From contig JAKSZU010000004.1 in the NCBI GenBank assembly GCA_026018925.1, forward strand, positions 16,522,095-16,586,094: a stretch of 64,000 bases of DNA. The letters run 5' to 3'. Shown here piece after piece: positions 10,049 through 22,225 of this stretch; the first letter of the stretch is position 1; each line of letters starts with the position of its first letter. Made by a program: the position numbers and the translations under genes. Under the pieces are notes generated by a model. It made no database searches, was not told the origin of the DNA, and saw nothing but the letters and a program-made list of their open reading frames with translations. The DNA is from Tupaia tana (Eukaryota; Chordata; Mammalia; Scandentia; Tupaiidae).

Positions 10049-10312
10049 GGGGACCAGCAGTTAGTGTAATGGCTATGTTGCTGAACTCCCATGTAGCTGA
10101 CTGAGGTTCAAGTCCCAGACCCGGTGGCTTAAACTCATGCCGGGCGTGTGTGTGTGCATGCCCAAGATCCTGAGAGGAGAATGGAGGAGAAGGGATTGCG
10201 GCGTGGCCATCCCCCCGGGGGGTGATTTTTCTCTTTCTATCTCTCTGTCTCCATCTTTCTGGTGAGCACACATGCCCTATAGCAAAAACCTCTCCAGAAA
10301 AAAGAAAAATAA
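10049..10312 (+). mobile_element. SINE type A, second of a tandem pair
   Basis: GGGGACCAGCAGTTAGTGTAATGG head through to CCCTATAGCAAAAACCTCTCC. Same orientation as and abutting the preceding copy, as when a SINE inserts into another SINE's A-tail. Confidence 0.85.
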
Positions 10313-10508
10313 TTTTTAACACTGTCTTATCTGCTTCTAAATATGTGGTAGAAAAATACTTAAGACAATTATAAATACAGAAGGCAAAGAGCTGTAAAGA
10401 GAAGTAAGGTTTCTACATTTCATCTGAAGCGGTAAAATATCGACATCAATAGGCTATGATAGAGTCGTCATATCTAAAGCAGCTACCAGAAAAAACCGTA
10501 CAAACCAG

Positions 10509-10752
10509 GGGGTCAGAAAGTGGCACAGGGTTAAAACATAACACTTGTGAAGCTGACCTATATGACACAATTCTTGATTTGTGTCCGGAGAACTCCCTGA
10601 GCACCCAGCCACATGAATGCCTGTAATCTGGGGCTCGCTAGAGCTGGAGGTAGATAATGACATCAAGATCTGTTGGGGATACCATCTCTCTGTCTCTCTG
10701 TCTCCCTGTCTGTCTTCCTCACGAAAGAAATAAATAAATTTTAAAAATAAAT
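10509..10752 (+). mobile_element. tRNA-headed SINE, type D
   Basis: Head GGTCAGAAAGTGGCACAGGG, then ATCTGGGGCTCGCTAGAGCT, a TCTGTCTCTC tract and the distinctive end CACGAAAGAAATAAATAAAT. It shares that end with 12436-12630. Confidence 0.55.
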
Positions 10753-10986
10753 TGTACAAAGAGATATACTCAAAAACACTACAATCAAAACCAAATTCGA
10801 AAAAATGTTCAAGTAACTCACAGAAAAAGAAAAGCAAAAGAAAATAGAAAACAGCACAAAAAAACATAAGATGAAAAATAAAATGAAAATTTACATCATA
10901 ACATCTATTACACTGCACTTTAGATCATTAAGTATAAATGATCTAAATATAGCAACTAAAAGACAAATATTGGTAGAGTAGATTTT

Positions 10987-11251
10987 TTTTTTTAAAGAGA
11001 GATTTTTGCTATAGGGCACATGCACTAGCCAGAGAGAGACAGACAGACAGACAGATAGAAAGTGAAAAATCACTCCCCCGAAGGGGAATGGCCACACCAC
11101 AATCTCTTTTCTTCCGTTCTTCTCTAGGGATCTTGGGCATGCACACACACATATCCAGTGTGAGTTTCAAGCTGCCAGGTCCAGGACTCGAGTCAAGGTC
11201 AACTACATGGGAATCCAGCGATAAAACCATTGTGCCATCTGCTGGTCCTGC
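10987..11251 (-). mobile_element. SINE type A
   Basis: Reverse full-length copy in L1 DNA with TSD TAGAGTAGATTTT (10974-10986) and TAGAGTAGACTTTT (11252-11265). It has an ACAGACAGACAGACAG expansion in the tract. Confidence 0.85.
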
Positions 11252-11326
11252 TAGAGTAGACTTTTAAGAAACATGCCCCAAGTATATCCTTTTAGAAGGA
11301 ACTCACTTCAAATATAACAATATAGG

Positions 11327-11565
11327 GGGCCAGCAGATGGCTTAGAGGTTAACATGGCTAACTATGTGGTTCAAGTCCTGGACCTGGCAGCTTGAAAAAT
11401 ATGCCAGGTACATGTATGTATGTGCCCAAAATCCTGAGAGGAGAATGGAAGAGAAGGAATTACGGGGTAGCCATTCTCCCTGGGGGGTGCTTTCTCACTT
11501 TCTCTCTCTCTCTTTGTCTCTGGTGAGTGCACCCTATAGCAAAAAGGAAATAAATAAAAACAAAA
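11327..11565 (+). mobile_element. SINE, type A/C intermediate
   Basis: GGGCCAGCAGATGGCTTAGAGG head, ACCCTATAGCAAAAAGG tail. TSD AACAATATAGG at 11316-11326 and 11566-11576. Confidence 0.85.
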
Positions 11566-12103
11566 AACAATATAGGTATACTGTATAGCGATCCTAAGTT
11601 TAAATGAACTGAACAACAATATGCAAAATACATGAAACAAAGTTTGATGGATCTAAAAGAAGATCTAGACAACCCACAATTACAGTTCATAATTCTTGGC
11701 AATTGACAGAACTAAATAGATATGCAAAAAGCATATAGAAGAAATCAACATAATCAACCAAGAGGATTTAGCTGACAGGTATAAAACACTCTATCCAACA
11801 ACTGCAGAATAAATATTTGCTCTTCAAGTGTCCATAAAACTTACACTAAAATAGACCATTTCTTTCAATGAGGCAAATTTTGCCAAGTTTAAAAGAACTG
11901 AAATTATACAGTGTGTTCTCTGACCACATTAAAGAAAAACTCATACTAAAAATCAGTAACAGGAAGATAACAGGAAAATCAACAAACACTTAAAAACTAA
12001 ATAATATAAACAACCCAGGAAACAAAAAAATCTCAAGGGAAATTTAAAAATACATATTAAACAAAATAAGCATGAAAATAATAATATATAAACATCTGTG
12101 GAG

Positions 12104-12320
12104 GGCCAGCCAGTGGCCTGGTGGTTAAGGTGGTTGGATCTCACATGGTTAACTGCTTGTATATATGTGCACAAAATCCTGAAAGGAGAGAGAAATGGAG
12201 AGGAGATTGCAGTTGTGACCATGCCCTGTGGAGGGGTGCTTCCCTGCTTTCTATCTTTTTCTCTCTGTGTCTCTGGTAAGCACAGGAACCCTCTGGCTTT
12301 TTTTTTTTTTTTTTAATTTG
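12104..12320 (+). mobile_element. SINE type C
   Basis: GGGCCAGCCAGTGGCCTGGTGG head with the sequence between B box and body deleted. Oddly, it ends in a run of T (12298-12314) instead of A, perhaps the tail of a second, otherwise lost reverse insertion. Confidence 0.7.
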
Positions 12321-12435
12321 TGGAATGCAGTTAAAGCAAGGCCAAGAAGGAAATTTATACCATAAAATGCTTATGTTTAAAAAATAAAAGAAGTTGTCCC
12401 ATACTAATCAGTTTCTATTTCAAGATAAAGAGCAT

Positions 12436-12630
12436 CTATAGGTACAAGCTGCAGTGGCACAAATGATAGGACACCACTAAGCCAATAACAGAGGCCCAGG
12501 TTCAGATCTTAGGATGACCTGAAATATCTGTGATCCTGACTGGCTGGGAAGCTGGGAAAAGGATCCTGTCGTGAGTAGACACATCAGGGGTGTCTGTCTC
12601 TCTCTCTCATGAAAGAAATAAATACAGTTT
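12436..12630 (+). mobile_element. tRNA-headed SINE, type D
   Basis: GCTGCAGTGGCACAAATGAT head, GGTTCAGATCTTAGG B-box region, and the end CTCTCATGAAAGAAATAAAT. This is the clearest example of type D in the window. Confidence 0.6.
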
Positions 12631-12663
12631 TTTTTGTTTGTTTGTTTTTTTAAGAAATATTTA

Positions 12664-12912
12664 TTGGGCCAGATGTGGTATGGTGGCTGAGGTGGCTGAA
12701 TTCCACATAGCTGACTACAAGTTTTGAGTTCCAGACCTGGCAGATTGAGGAATACACTGGGCACGTGTGTGTATGCCCAGGGTCCCGAGATGAGAGGGAG
12801 GCAGAGGAGAAGGGATTGTCGCATGACTGTTCCCCCGGGGGTGTTTTCTCTCTTTCCCTCTCTCTCTCTATCTCTTTCTCTGTCTCTGGTAAGTTAAGGG
12901 GGAAAAAAAGAA
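12664..12912 (+). mobile_element. SINE type C
   Basis: GGGCCAGATGTGGTATGGTGG head, GATTGTCGCATGACTGTTCC body, CTCTGGTAAGTTAAGG end. TATAGCAAA has been lost. Confidence 0.75.
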
Positions 12913-13059
12913 GCACTTACAAACACCTACAGCTAACATTACGCTTAATGGTGAAAGACAGAATGCTTTCCTCTAGGATGGGAACAAGGCAAGATGTCTA
13001 CTCCCCACTCTTATTCTACAAAAGTAACGGTTAGTGAGAAAGTTCAGTTAGGTCACATG

Positions 13060-13061
<2 letters not shown>

Positions 13062-13094
<33 letters not shown>
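13062..13094. repeat. (CA)n microsatellite
   Basis: About 16 perfect CA units between L1 sequence and a type C SINE. Confidence 0.9.
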
Positions 13095-13096
<2 letters not shown>

Positions 13097-13115
13097 CAAA
13101 AACAAAACAAAAACT

Positions 13116-13391
13116 ATGGTGGTGGCATGGTGGTTAAGGTGGCTGGATTCCACACGGCTGACTTCATGGTAGGAACCTCAGACCTGGCAGTTAAAAAAAA
13201 AAAAAAACAAGGCATGTGTGTGTGTTTATGTGTGTGTGTGTGTGTGTCCAAAAACACAAGAAGAAAATGCAGAAGAAAGAACTGCAGCATGACCATCCCG
13301 GGGTGGGGTGGGGTGGTGATTTCTTACTTTCTGTCACTCTCCAATGAGCATATGTGCTCTCTAACAAAACTAAAAAATAAATAAATAAAAG
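13116..13391 (+). mobile_element. SINE type C with internal (TG)n
   Basis: Head GGTGGTGGCATGGTGGTTAAGG, an internal A run (13194-13207), a TG tract (about 13217-13247) grown from the GTGTGTGTGCATG segment of the body, and an AATAAATAAATAAA tail. Confidence 0.75.
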
Positions 13392-13882
13392 TTAAAAATC
13401 AGCTGTATTTCTACAGACTAAAAATGAAACCAAAACTAAAAATACACTATTTAAAATCACTAAAGGGCAGAAAAAAGTGTAAATCTAGAAAAACATATAT
13501 AGAACTAATATGACAAAAACTACAAAACACTGATTAATAAAAATATGGCTATAAATAGAGAAATATTTCATGTTCATGACTTGTAATTTTAAATAAGGTA
13601 AAGATGTCAATTCTCCCAAATGTAATGCAATTCTCATTTTTGTAGATATAGAAATGTATGTGAAAAGGCAAAAAATTAGAAAACTTAAAATAATTTTTAA
13701 AAAGAATAAAGTAGGAACACAAAGTCTATACTATCTCAAGAGCTGCTACATAGCTATAATAATCAACACTACATGGTACTGGAGGGATAGGCACATCTAT
13801 CAATGAGATTGAAGAGACTCCAGAAACAGCCTGCACAAATATGCTCAACTGATATTGTTTGTCTTAAAAGTACATTAGTTGA

Positions 13883-14918
<1,036 letters not shown>

Positions 14919-14935
14919 AAAAGTACATTAGTTGA

Positions 14936-15120
14936 CCCAGCAGGTGGCATGATGGTTAAGGTGTTGGACTCCCACATGGCAGGCAGTGGTTTGAATCCCA
15001 GACCTGGTGGCTTGCTTTCTCATTTTTCTTTCTCTTCCTCTCTCTCTGTCTCTCTCTGGTGAGCACACATGCCCTATAGCAAATTAAAAATATGTAATAA
15101 TAAATAAAATACTATTTTTT
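14936..15120 (+). mobile_element. SINE type A-short
   Basis: Type-B-like head CCCAGCAGGTGGCATGATGG joined to the type-A end GGTGAGCACACATGCCCTATAGC. It sits inside the downstream TSD of the RPL9 pseudogene and duplicated it again: AAAGTACATTAGTT recurs at 15121-15134. Confidence 0.85.
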
Positions 15121-15325
15121 AAAGTACATTAGTTTATATTAGGGTCTATTCTTTGTGTTGTATAGTTTCATGAGTCTGACAAATAAATAATGTCATGTAT
15201 GTACTATTATAGTACCATACAGAATAGTTTCCTTGCCCTACATATCTCAGTTCTATTTACTGATCCCTTCTCTGGCACCACTTCCTAAACTTTTGGCAAC
15301 CAGTGACTTTTTTCTTTCCTAGTCT
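15121..15325 (-). mobile_element. L1M 3' UTR fragment, inverted
   Basis: TTAGTTTATATTAGGGTCTA, GTATAGTTTCATGAGTCTGA, CATACAGAATAGTTTC and TGGCAACCAGTGAC are the reverse complement of a familiar L1M 3' segment. Orientation is opposite to the L1 part at 13391-13865. Confidence 0.5.
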
Positions 15326-15329
15326 GTAA

Positions 15330-15460
15330 AGTTTTTTTTTTTTCTTTTTTTTACTTTTGCCAGGGTACATGAGCTTGGCAAAGAGAGATAGAGAGACAGA
15401 GATAGAGAAAGAAAGTGAGACATCACCCCGAAGGGAGGTGAGACGGCCATGCTGGGAGAA
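15330..15460 (-). mobile_element. SINE type A/C fragment
   Basis: Tail half only: CTTTTGCCAGGGTACATGAGC, purine tract, ATCACCCCGAAGGGAGGTGA, GGCCATGCTGGG. Lacks the head. Confidence 0.65.
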
Positions 15461-15504
15461 AAATAGTGTTCAAAATGTATGAAAAATGGTTAAAACTCAA
15501 CAGT

Positions 15505-16057
15505 AGGCCGAGCCTCTGTGGCACAAATGGTAGCATACTAGACTGTGGAGCAGGAGGCCACATGTTCAAGTCCCTAGCCTGGCTGGCCTTGACACACCTG
15601 GTACACGCCAGCAGGTGGCATGGAGGTGAAGGTAGCTAGATCCCACAAGGTCTATTCCTACCAGGACTGGGAGGCTTGAAAATCATACTGGGCACATGTG
15701 AAAACATGCCCAAATACCTGTGAGGAGAAGGGATTGTGGTATAGTCATTCTCCCTAGGGGGTGATTTCTCACTTTCTCTCTCTGTTTCTGCATGTGTTTC
15801 TCTCTCTGGGGAGCGCATGAGCCCTATAGCCCCCCAAAAAACAAAAACAAAAAAGACAAGAAACTCCCACAAAACCATACACACACAGACACACACACAC
15901 ACACACACTCACACACCTGGTCCTGGTTCAGGTCCATGTGCTTGAGATCCTGGTAGGGTGGAAGGAAAAGGACTGCAGCATAAATCAAGACTTACAGAGG
16001 CTTCTTGAACCCCTTTCCATTCCGACACATGTGCATGCACACTCTATCATGACTTAA
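15505..16057 (+). mobile_element. SINE type D, split by a type C SINE
   Basis: Head GCCGAGCCTCTGTGGCACAA at 15507 runs to the B box at about 15565 and resumes at 15911 with ACACACCTGGTCCTGGTTCA, ending ACACTCTATCATGACTTAAA. The insertion separates them cleanly, with ACACACCTGGT on both sides. Confidence 0.65.
15603..15910 (+). mobile_element. SINE type C nested in type D
   Basis: GCCAGCAGGTGGCATGGAGG head, GAGCCCTATAGCCCCCC end and a CA-rich extension (15881-15910). TSD ACACACCTGGT at 15592-15602 and 15911-15921 shows it entered the older SINE. Confidence 0.75.
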
Positions 16058-16479
16058 AAAAGAAAGTCAACTCCATAGTCAAAAAATAAAACAATCCTAT
16101 TAGCAAATGGTAAAAGGTATGAAGTGATATTTTACCAAGAAGGATATACAGATGGCAAGTGAAAATATCTTCAACGTCACACGGCATTGAGGAAATACAG
16201 ATAAAAACCACAATGAGATAGCAATACACACCTATCAGAATGGCTAAAATAAAAATAGCAATGACACCAAATACTAGTGAGGATGCAAAAAAAATGAATC
16301 ATTCAAAAATTCTTGGAGGGAATGTACATAGTGTACTTTTAATTTCAAATTCCAATGTCCACTGTGGACATATATGAAAGACTTTTATTGTTACTTTTGC
16401 ATATTAACTTTCTTTCTTTTAATTTTCTACAGCATTCTAGAAAACTCTTGGCATATCACCCCAGAAAACAGATTGAAAG

Positions 16480-16658
16480 ATTTTTTTTAAAAATAATTAT
16501 TTATTTTATTTCATTACTATTAATTTTTAATTTGACCAGAGAGAGAGACAGAGAAAGAGAGGAAAAGTGAGAAAACAAGCCGCCAGGTCTAGGACTTGAA
16601 CCACAGTCAGCCATGTGGAAATCCAGCGTCCTAACCACTGTGCCACCTTCTGGCCCCC
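16480..16658 (-). mobile_element. SINE type B
   Basis: Reverse copy with TSD CAGATTGAAAG (16469-16479) and CAGATTGATAG (16659-16669). Confidence 0.85.
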
Positions 16659-16689
16659 AGATTGATAGTTTCTTAGAAAACTAAGTGTA

Positions 16690-16876
16690 AGGGCCAGCAG
16701 GTGGCATGGTAGTTAGAGTGCTGGACTCCTACATGGTCATTCGAGGTTTGGATCCCAAACCTGGCAGCTTGCTTTTTCTCTCTTCCATTTCTGTCTCACT
16801 CTGGTTCGTGCACATGCCCTATAGCAAATTATAAAAAAATAATAAGTAAATTAAAATAAATAATTCTTTTAAAAAA
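16690..16876 (+). mobile_element. SINE type A-short
   Basis: GGGCCAGCAGGTGGCATGGTAG head; GTTCGTGCACATGCCCTATAGC end followed by AAATAATTCTTTTAAA, so it carries both the type-A end and the type-B-like tail. Confidence 0.8.
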
Positions 16877-17351
16877 ATAAACTAGAGGTGAAACTACCAT
16901 ATGACTTAGCAGTTACACTCCTAGGCATTCAGGACAATTAAAACTTTCTTACATAAACCTGAATATGAATGTTTAAAGCCGCTTTATTCATAATACCTAA
17001 AAACTAGAAATCATTCAGATGTCCCTTAATGGGTGAACAGGTAAATTGTAGTGTATGTACATGTAGACCATGAAATATAACCAACAATTTAAATAAGAAC
17101 AAATGATAACATACAACAGCACCACATAACTTGTTTCTCCAGAGAATTAGGCTGAGTAAAAAGTGCCAATCTCAAAAAGCTACATGCCATATTATTCTAT
17201 TTACATAATTTTAAAAAAGTTAACAAAAGTATAGAAATGGAGAATAGATTGGTAGATGCCAGGGGCTACTGATACTGTTGAAGAAATATGGGAGGGAACT
17301 GTGAGTGTGACTATAAAAGGGCAACAGATCGATCTTTCTGGTGATAAAAAT

Positions 17352-17605
17352 ATTTTGAATCAATTTTTTTAGTTTATTATTATTTTTCCCATGAATGAGT
17401 AAGAGAGAGAGATAGAAAGAGAGTGTACATTCATAAAGATTCCCAAGAAAGTCTCCATACCCCCAGCCTTTAGGGATACCCCAGATCACGGGTATGCATG
17501 CTCAGGCATCCTCAGGGAAGTCTGCAGACTTGAACGGGCAACCTTCCCTTGTGGGATTCCCATGCAGAACATTACATTTTACTGCTGTGACACCTCCTGG
17601 CCCTG
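17352..17605 (-). mobile_element. Older SINE, type E-like
   Basis: Reverse copy: TTTTTCCCATGAATGAGTAAG, purine tract, CCCCAGCCTTTAGGG, GTGGGATTCCCATGC, and a GACACCTCCTGGCC head. Internal body differs from types A to C. Confidence 0.5.
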
Positions 17606-17635
17606 CCAAGACCCCTCTCCCCCCAATTCTGAATC

Positions 17636-17846
17636 CTTTTTAATATTTTTTAAAGAATTATTTTATTTAACTTTATCTATCTATCATTATCTGTCTATCA
17701 TCTACCTATTTATTTATATTTGGCCAGAGAGGGACAGAGAGAGAGAGAGAGAGTGAGAAACCAAGCCACCAGGTCCGGGACTTGAACCATAGTGGGCCAT
17801 GTAGGAGTCCAGCGCCCCAAACCACCATGCCACCTGCCAGCCATTT
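17636..17846 (-). mobile_element. SINE type B
   Basis: TSD AATTCTGAATC at 17625-17635 and 17847-17857. The tail holds a (TATC)n stretch (about 17676-17705). Confidence 0.85.
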
Positions 17847-18149
17847 AATTCTGAATCTTAACTGTATCTATGTCAGTATCCTGGTTGTGACAGTCTACTT
17901 AATTTTACAAGATGTTACCATTGGATAAAGGTAACATGGGATCTCTTCATATTACTTTTTACATCTTGCATGTGAATTTACAATGATGTCAAAATAAAGT
18001 TTAATAAAAAAACTTATACAATGCTTACAAAGATGAATAATATACAACATTCCTGACTTTGGTGAGCTGATGAACTCTACAATCAGTGGTGAAGACATAT
18101 TTACATTAAAATCATTAATGATGACAACTACTAATTATGTATCATTAAT

Positions 18150-18300
18150 TATAGACTAGACAATGTCATAACCTCTTACATATACTAACTCATCTTCACA
18201 ACATCATCTTACTATGAGGTAAGTACTACTACTATTATTGTTGCTGTTGTTATTATTTTATGGATGAATAAACTTAGTACAGAGATGTCTGATGAAGTTG
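18150..18300 (-). mobile_element. MIR SINE
   Basis: CTAACTCATCTTCACAACAT, TACTATGAGGTAAGTACTAC and TATGGATGAATAAACTTAG match the reverse complement of MIR; a short tri-nucleotide array has expanded at 18225-18255. Confidence 0.75.
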
Positions 18301-18515
18301 CAACTAGTGGTTAACAAGTAACATAAAAGTTATGTATGACGTATGGAACAGGTCATACAGACTGTGACTCTATGCTGTTAGCACAGAAAGTTAAATTACT
18401 GGGATTGTAGGCACAGCCCTTGTTCCTATGCAATTGAGAATAACTCATGAGAAATATGTCCCTGTGGCCTAGAAACAAGGTATAGTAACTGCCGATTATA
18501 AATGAAATACTGTGT

Positions 18516-18779
18516 GACCAGCAGTTGGCATAATGGTTATGTTGCTGGATTCCCATGTAGTTTACCACGGTTCAAGTCCCGGACCTGGTGGCTTAAACTC
18601 ACACCGGGCATGTGTGCATGCATGCCCAAGACCCCAAGAGGAGAATGGAGGAGAAGGGATTGTGGCATGGCCATGCCCCCTGGGGGGGGGGGGTGATTTC
18701 TCGCTTTCTGTCTCTCTGTCTCTGTCTTTCTGGTGAGCACATGTGCCCTATAGCAAAAACCTCTCCCATAAATAAATAA
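18516..18779 (+). mobile_element. SINE type A
   Basis: GACCAGCAGTTGGCATAATGG to CCCTATAGCAAAAACCTCTCCC. The body palindrome carries an expanded G run (about 18682-18692). Confidence 0.85.
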
Positions 18780-19734
18780 CAGGCAACTATGACACAGGTG
18801 AAAAGATTCTGGAGTTCATTATATTTCATTACGGAATTGAACCACCATTTATAATACTGTTTCTTAGGGAAAATAACTTTTAAACTAAATATGGCATATA
18901 AAGTAATTGTTTAAAAATTGTGCATGCTCTTTTCAACCATAAACTGAAAGTCTGTTCAGAAGAAAAGAAAAAGATTGATCCTTTAAAAATTTTAGACTCA
19001 GGCTTGGAAGAAGCCCTGGGTCTTAGAGAAAAGTTAATGAATAATCTCTTGTGTGTGATGCCAATTAGCTTTTACAATTCCAGCCTTCAAAGGGCAGGAA
19101 GCGGCAGAGAACTACAGAGAGAAGGACCATCCATACTGGAAAAAGCAGCAGAGAGTAATCCTAGGAAAACACTATATGTAAGCAGAATAATTTCCTTTCT
19201 TTTTGGTTCAGACTGGAAGAGAGAATGCTGAAAGATGCTGGGAGGCAAGCAAACCCTAAGCTAGGGTAGCAGAATAGAAAGTCTCTAGTGAGAGCCAGTA
19301 GTAAAAGAGCCACTAGGAGCAGTAAGTTTTCTTAGTTTTTTTATTACTACATGTGAGAAGAAAAGTTATAATTCTTATTAAACTAAAATAAAACCAATAA
19401 ATCACAACAGTGGAAGTCTTGCTATGATGAAGTACGCAAGTGTGCTGAGGTGCTTTAGCTGAATGTGCTATAAGCTGTGTGTTTTATATGGAAACCCCAA
19501 AATATTGACTATTCCAAAATAGTTATTTTTATCTATGGTTTAGGAAAGTTAAAACTTTCCTAAACTTAAAATCTTTATGTTCAAGTGCCTACTTGATGTC
19601 ACTATCTAACTGCCAATGGGCACATCATACCTCACATATTTGTTCTTTTGATCTCAACCAGCTGCCTTCCCCTTCCCCCTTTTCCTGGGCAGTTTCCCTT
19701 TAAAAAATCTGTTTCTCCTCTCCAATTTCCTTTT
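18780..19734. other. No recognised feature
   Basis: About 950 bp of AT-rich DNA without a convincing gene or familiar repeat. The longest open stretch (18920-19231, +) has no recognisable domain. Confidence 0.4.
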
Positions 19735-20008
19735 TAATTTTTTTTGGAGAGGTTTTTGATATAGGGCGCATGTACTCGTCAGAAAAGCAGAGAGAGACAG
19801 AGAGAAAGAAAAGCAAGAAATCACCCCCGCCCCCCCCCCCCCCCCCAAGGGAGATGGCCATACCACAATCCTTCTCCTCCATTCTCCTCTTGGGATCTTG
19901 GGCTCGCACGCACACACACACAGTGTTGAGTTTAAGCCGCTGGGTCCAGGACTCAAACCGCGGTCGACTACATGGGAGTCCAGCAATATAGCCATTATGC
20001 CAACTGCT
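19735..20008 (-). mobile_element. SINE type A with poly(C) expansion
   Basis: Reverse copy. The palindrome in the body has become a run of about 20 C interrupted by one G (19825-19846). The head ends in the next SINE's T-rich tail. Confidence 0.85.
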
Positions 20009-20184
20009 TTTTTTTTTTTAATTTTATTTTATTCATTCATTCATTTATTTTTAGTTTGACCAGAGAGACACAGAGAGAGAAAGAGGGAAAGTGAGAAAGC
20101 AAGCCACCAGGTCTGACACTTGAACCATGCTAAGCCATGTGCGAGTGTCCAACACCTTAACCACCATGCCAACTGCTGATCCCA
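20009..20184 (-). mobile_element. SINE type B abutting type A
   Basis: TTTTTTTTTTTAATTTTATT tail, AGTTTGACCAGAGAG, and head ACCATGCCAACTGCTGATCCC. Tail-to-head junction with 19735-20008, same orientation. Confidence 0.8.
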
Positions 20185-20185
20185 A

Positions 20186-20525
20186 TTTTCTTTATCTCAG
20201 TAAGTGGTACTATCTTTCAACAAAGCACTCAATTCAAAAACCTAGGACTTACTTTTCATTCTTCTTTCTCTCTGACTCTCCACATATAACCTATGATCAC
20301 ATCATGTTGATTCTACTTCCAAAATATTATACTCTGCTCACTTTTCTAAACTGCCACTGCCAGGCCCTGATCACCTATAACTTAGACTACTGCAAAAGTC
20401 TTCTATCTGATTTTTTCACTCCCACTGCTGCTATAGTCCTTCACAGACTCATTTCCTACTTAGCGTCCAGATTGATCCTAAAATGTGTAATAAATTCAAG
20501 TAGGTCATATTGGCAACCTATGGGA
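20186..20525 (+). mobile_element. L2-type LINE
   Basis: AAAAACCTAGGACTTACTTT, ACATCATGTTGATTCTACTTC, CAAAATATTATACTCTGCTCACTT and TAACTTAGACTACTGCAAAAG follow the well-known L2 order CCTAGGAGTC, TTGGCTCTACCT and GACTACTGCAA. Confidence 0.7.
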
Positions 20526-20645
20526 TAGGTGAAGAAATTTACAAATCAAATCAAATATCTGATAAGGGATTAATATCCATAGTGTATAAGGAACATCTAC
20601 AACTCAACAACAACAACAAAAGGCCCAATTAAAAAATGGTTAAAG

Positions 20646-20888
20646 TGGGCCACCTAGGTGGCATAGTGGTTAAGGCAACTGGATCCTACATGGCCAACTG
20701 TGCTTTGAATCCCATACCCGGCAGCCTGGGAAATACCTGCGCATGTGTGCATGCCCAAAATCCTGAGAAGAGACTGGAGGAGAAGGGATTACACGTGGCC
20801 ATACCCCCTGGGGGGTAATTTCTCACTTTATCTCTCTCTCTCTCTCTGATAAGCACACATACCCTATACCAAAAAAATTTTTTAAAAA
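20646..20888 (+). mobile_element. SINE type C
   Basis: GGGCCACCTAGGTGGCATAGTGG head to ACCCTATACCAAAAAAATT. Sits in the L1 at AAAAAATGGTTAAAG. Confidence 0.8.
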
Positions 20889-21000
20889 GTCAAAGAATTT
20901 GAGTAGCCAGTTTTCTAAAGAAAATGTATAAATAGTCAAAGTCTATGAAAAGGTGCTCAATATCACTATCATAATAGAAGTGCAAATTAAAACCTCAATG

Positions 21001-21246
21001 AGTGCCAGCGCATGTGTGGTGGATCCCACAATGGCAGACTGTGATTGTGCAGTTAGAGTCCTGGACCTAGGAGCTTGAGAGACATGCCAAGTGTGTCTGC
21101 ATGCATGCCCAAACTCCAGAAAGGAGGAAGAGATGGAAGAAGAGCAATTGCATTGTGACATGCCCCCCTAACCACCCACTTTACAACAAACTCATGCGCC
21201 CTGTGGCAAAATTAGAAAAAAAAATTAAAAATAAAGCAAAAAAATC
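21001..21246 (+). mobile_element. SINE type C, diverged
   Basis: GTGCCAGCGCATGTGTGGTGG head, most of the D-arm region deleted; end CGCCCTGTGGCAAAATTAG. The L1 flank AATGAG recurs on both sides. Confidence 0.7.
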
Positions 21247-21440
21247 TAAATGAGATATCATCTCAGACCCAACAGAATGGCTACTGTCAAAGAAAAGAAA
21301 ATAATAAATGTTGATGAGAAAGTTAAAAAAAAAAATCAAAACTCTTCTACACTGTTTATGGGAATATAAAATGGTGTAGCCATTATGGAAATAGTATGGA
21401 GGTGCCTAGAAAAAGAAAAAAAGATAAGAATTACCATATA

Positions 21441-21696
21441 GAGACCAGCAGATGACGTAATGCATATGTTGCTGGACTCCCATGTAGTCAACCATGGTTC
21501 AAGTCCCGGACCTGGTGGCTTAAACTCATGCCAGGTGCGCGTGTGTGTGCGTGTGCCCAAGATTCTGAGAGGAGAATGGAGGAGAAGAGTTGCTATGTGG
21601 CCATCCCCCCTGGGGGGTGATTTCTCGCTTTCTGTCTCTCTGTCTCTGTCTTTCTGGCAAGTGCATGCATCCTATAGCAAAAACTTCTCAAAAAAA
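21441..21696 (+). mobile_element. SINE type A
   Basis: GAGACCAGCAGATGACGTAATGC to TCCTATAGCAAAAACTTCTC. Flanked by TTACCATATA and TTACCATATGA, the duplicated L1 target. Confidence 0.85.
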
Positions 21697-21911
21697 TAAG
21701 TTACCATATGACCCAGCAATCCCACTTCTGGGTACATATTAAAAAGAACTCAAAAGAAGATCTCAAGAGGTCCCATGTTCATTGTAGCGTTATTCACAAT
21801 AGCCAAGAGGTGGACAAAATCCAAATGTCTACTGACAGATGAGTGCATAAACAAAACGTGGTATATACATATAATGGAATATTATGCAGCCTCTAAAAAA
21901 TGGAAGTCCTG

Positions 21912-22225
21912 AGCTAACCAGCAGTGTGGCAGTTAAGGTGGCTGGATCTCACATGACTGAATGTGCAGTTCGAATCCCAGACACAAACCTTGAAAAACAG
22001 GCTGGGTCCATGCATATGCATGTCCAAAATCCCAAAAGAAAAATGGAGAAGTGATTGCAGCGTGGCTATGCCCCCTAAAGGTGCTTTCTCACTAGTCCCC
22101 GCTCTCTCTCTTTCTCTCACTTCCACCCCCCTCCATATGTATTTCTCCAACAAATACAACCTTCAGTTAATAACACTGTCTCTCCCTGGTGAGAGTATAT
22201 GCTCTTTAGCAAAAGGAAAATGTCC
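21912..22225 (+). mobile_element. SINE type C with internal extra segment
   Basis: GCTAACCAGCAGTGTGGCAG head; after the TC tract an extra CAACCTTCAGTTAATAACAC piece precedes the end CTCCCTGGTGAGAGTATATG. The insert resembles the L1-type sequence at 23222. Confidence 0.6.

Larger units (their letters stand above)
10313..13865 (+). mobile_element. LINE-1 ORF2 remnant, endonuclease to reverse-transcriptase part
   Basis: L1-like segments appear in order between SINEs: ACCCACAATTACAGTTCATA, ATAAAACACTCTATCCAAC, TTCTCTGACCACATT (11650-11930), AATTTATACCATAAAATGC (12348), TGGTGAAAGACAGAATGC and ACAAGGCAAGATGTCTACTC (12950-13010), and TACATGGTACTGGAGGGATA (13769-13790). No open frame survives. It is interrupted by at least seven SINEs. 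Confidence 0.75.
16058..18012 (+). mobile_element. LINE-1 (L1M-type), ORF2 end and 3' UTR
   Basis: ACCACAATGAGATAGCAATA, TATCAGAATGGCTAAAATAA, then after SINEs AACTACCATATGACTTAGCA, AATGGGTGAACAGGTAAATT and TGCCAGGGGCTACTGATACT, and finally ATGTTACCATTGGATAAAGG and a poly(A) at about 18005. Interrupted by four SINEs. A short inverted L1 piece lies at about 16325-16395. Confidence 0.7.
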
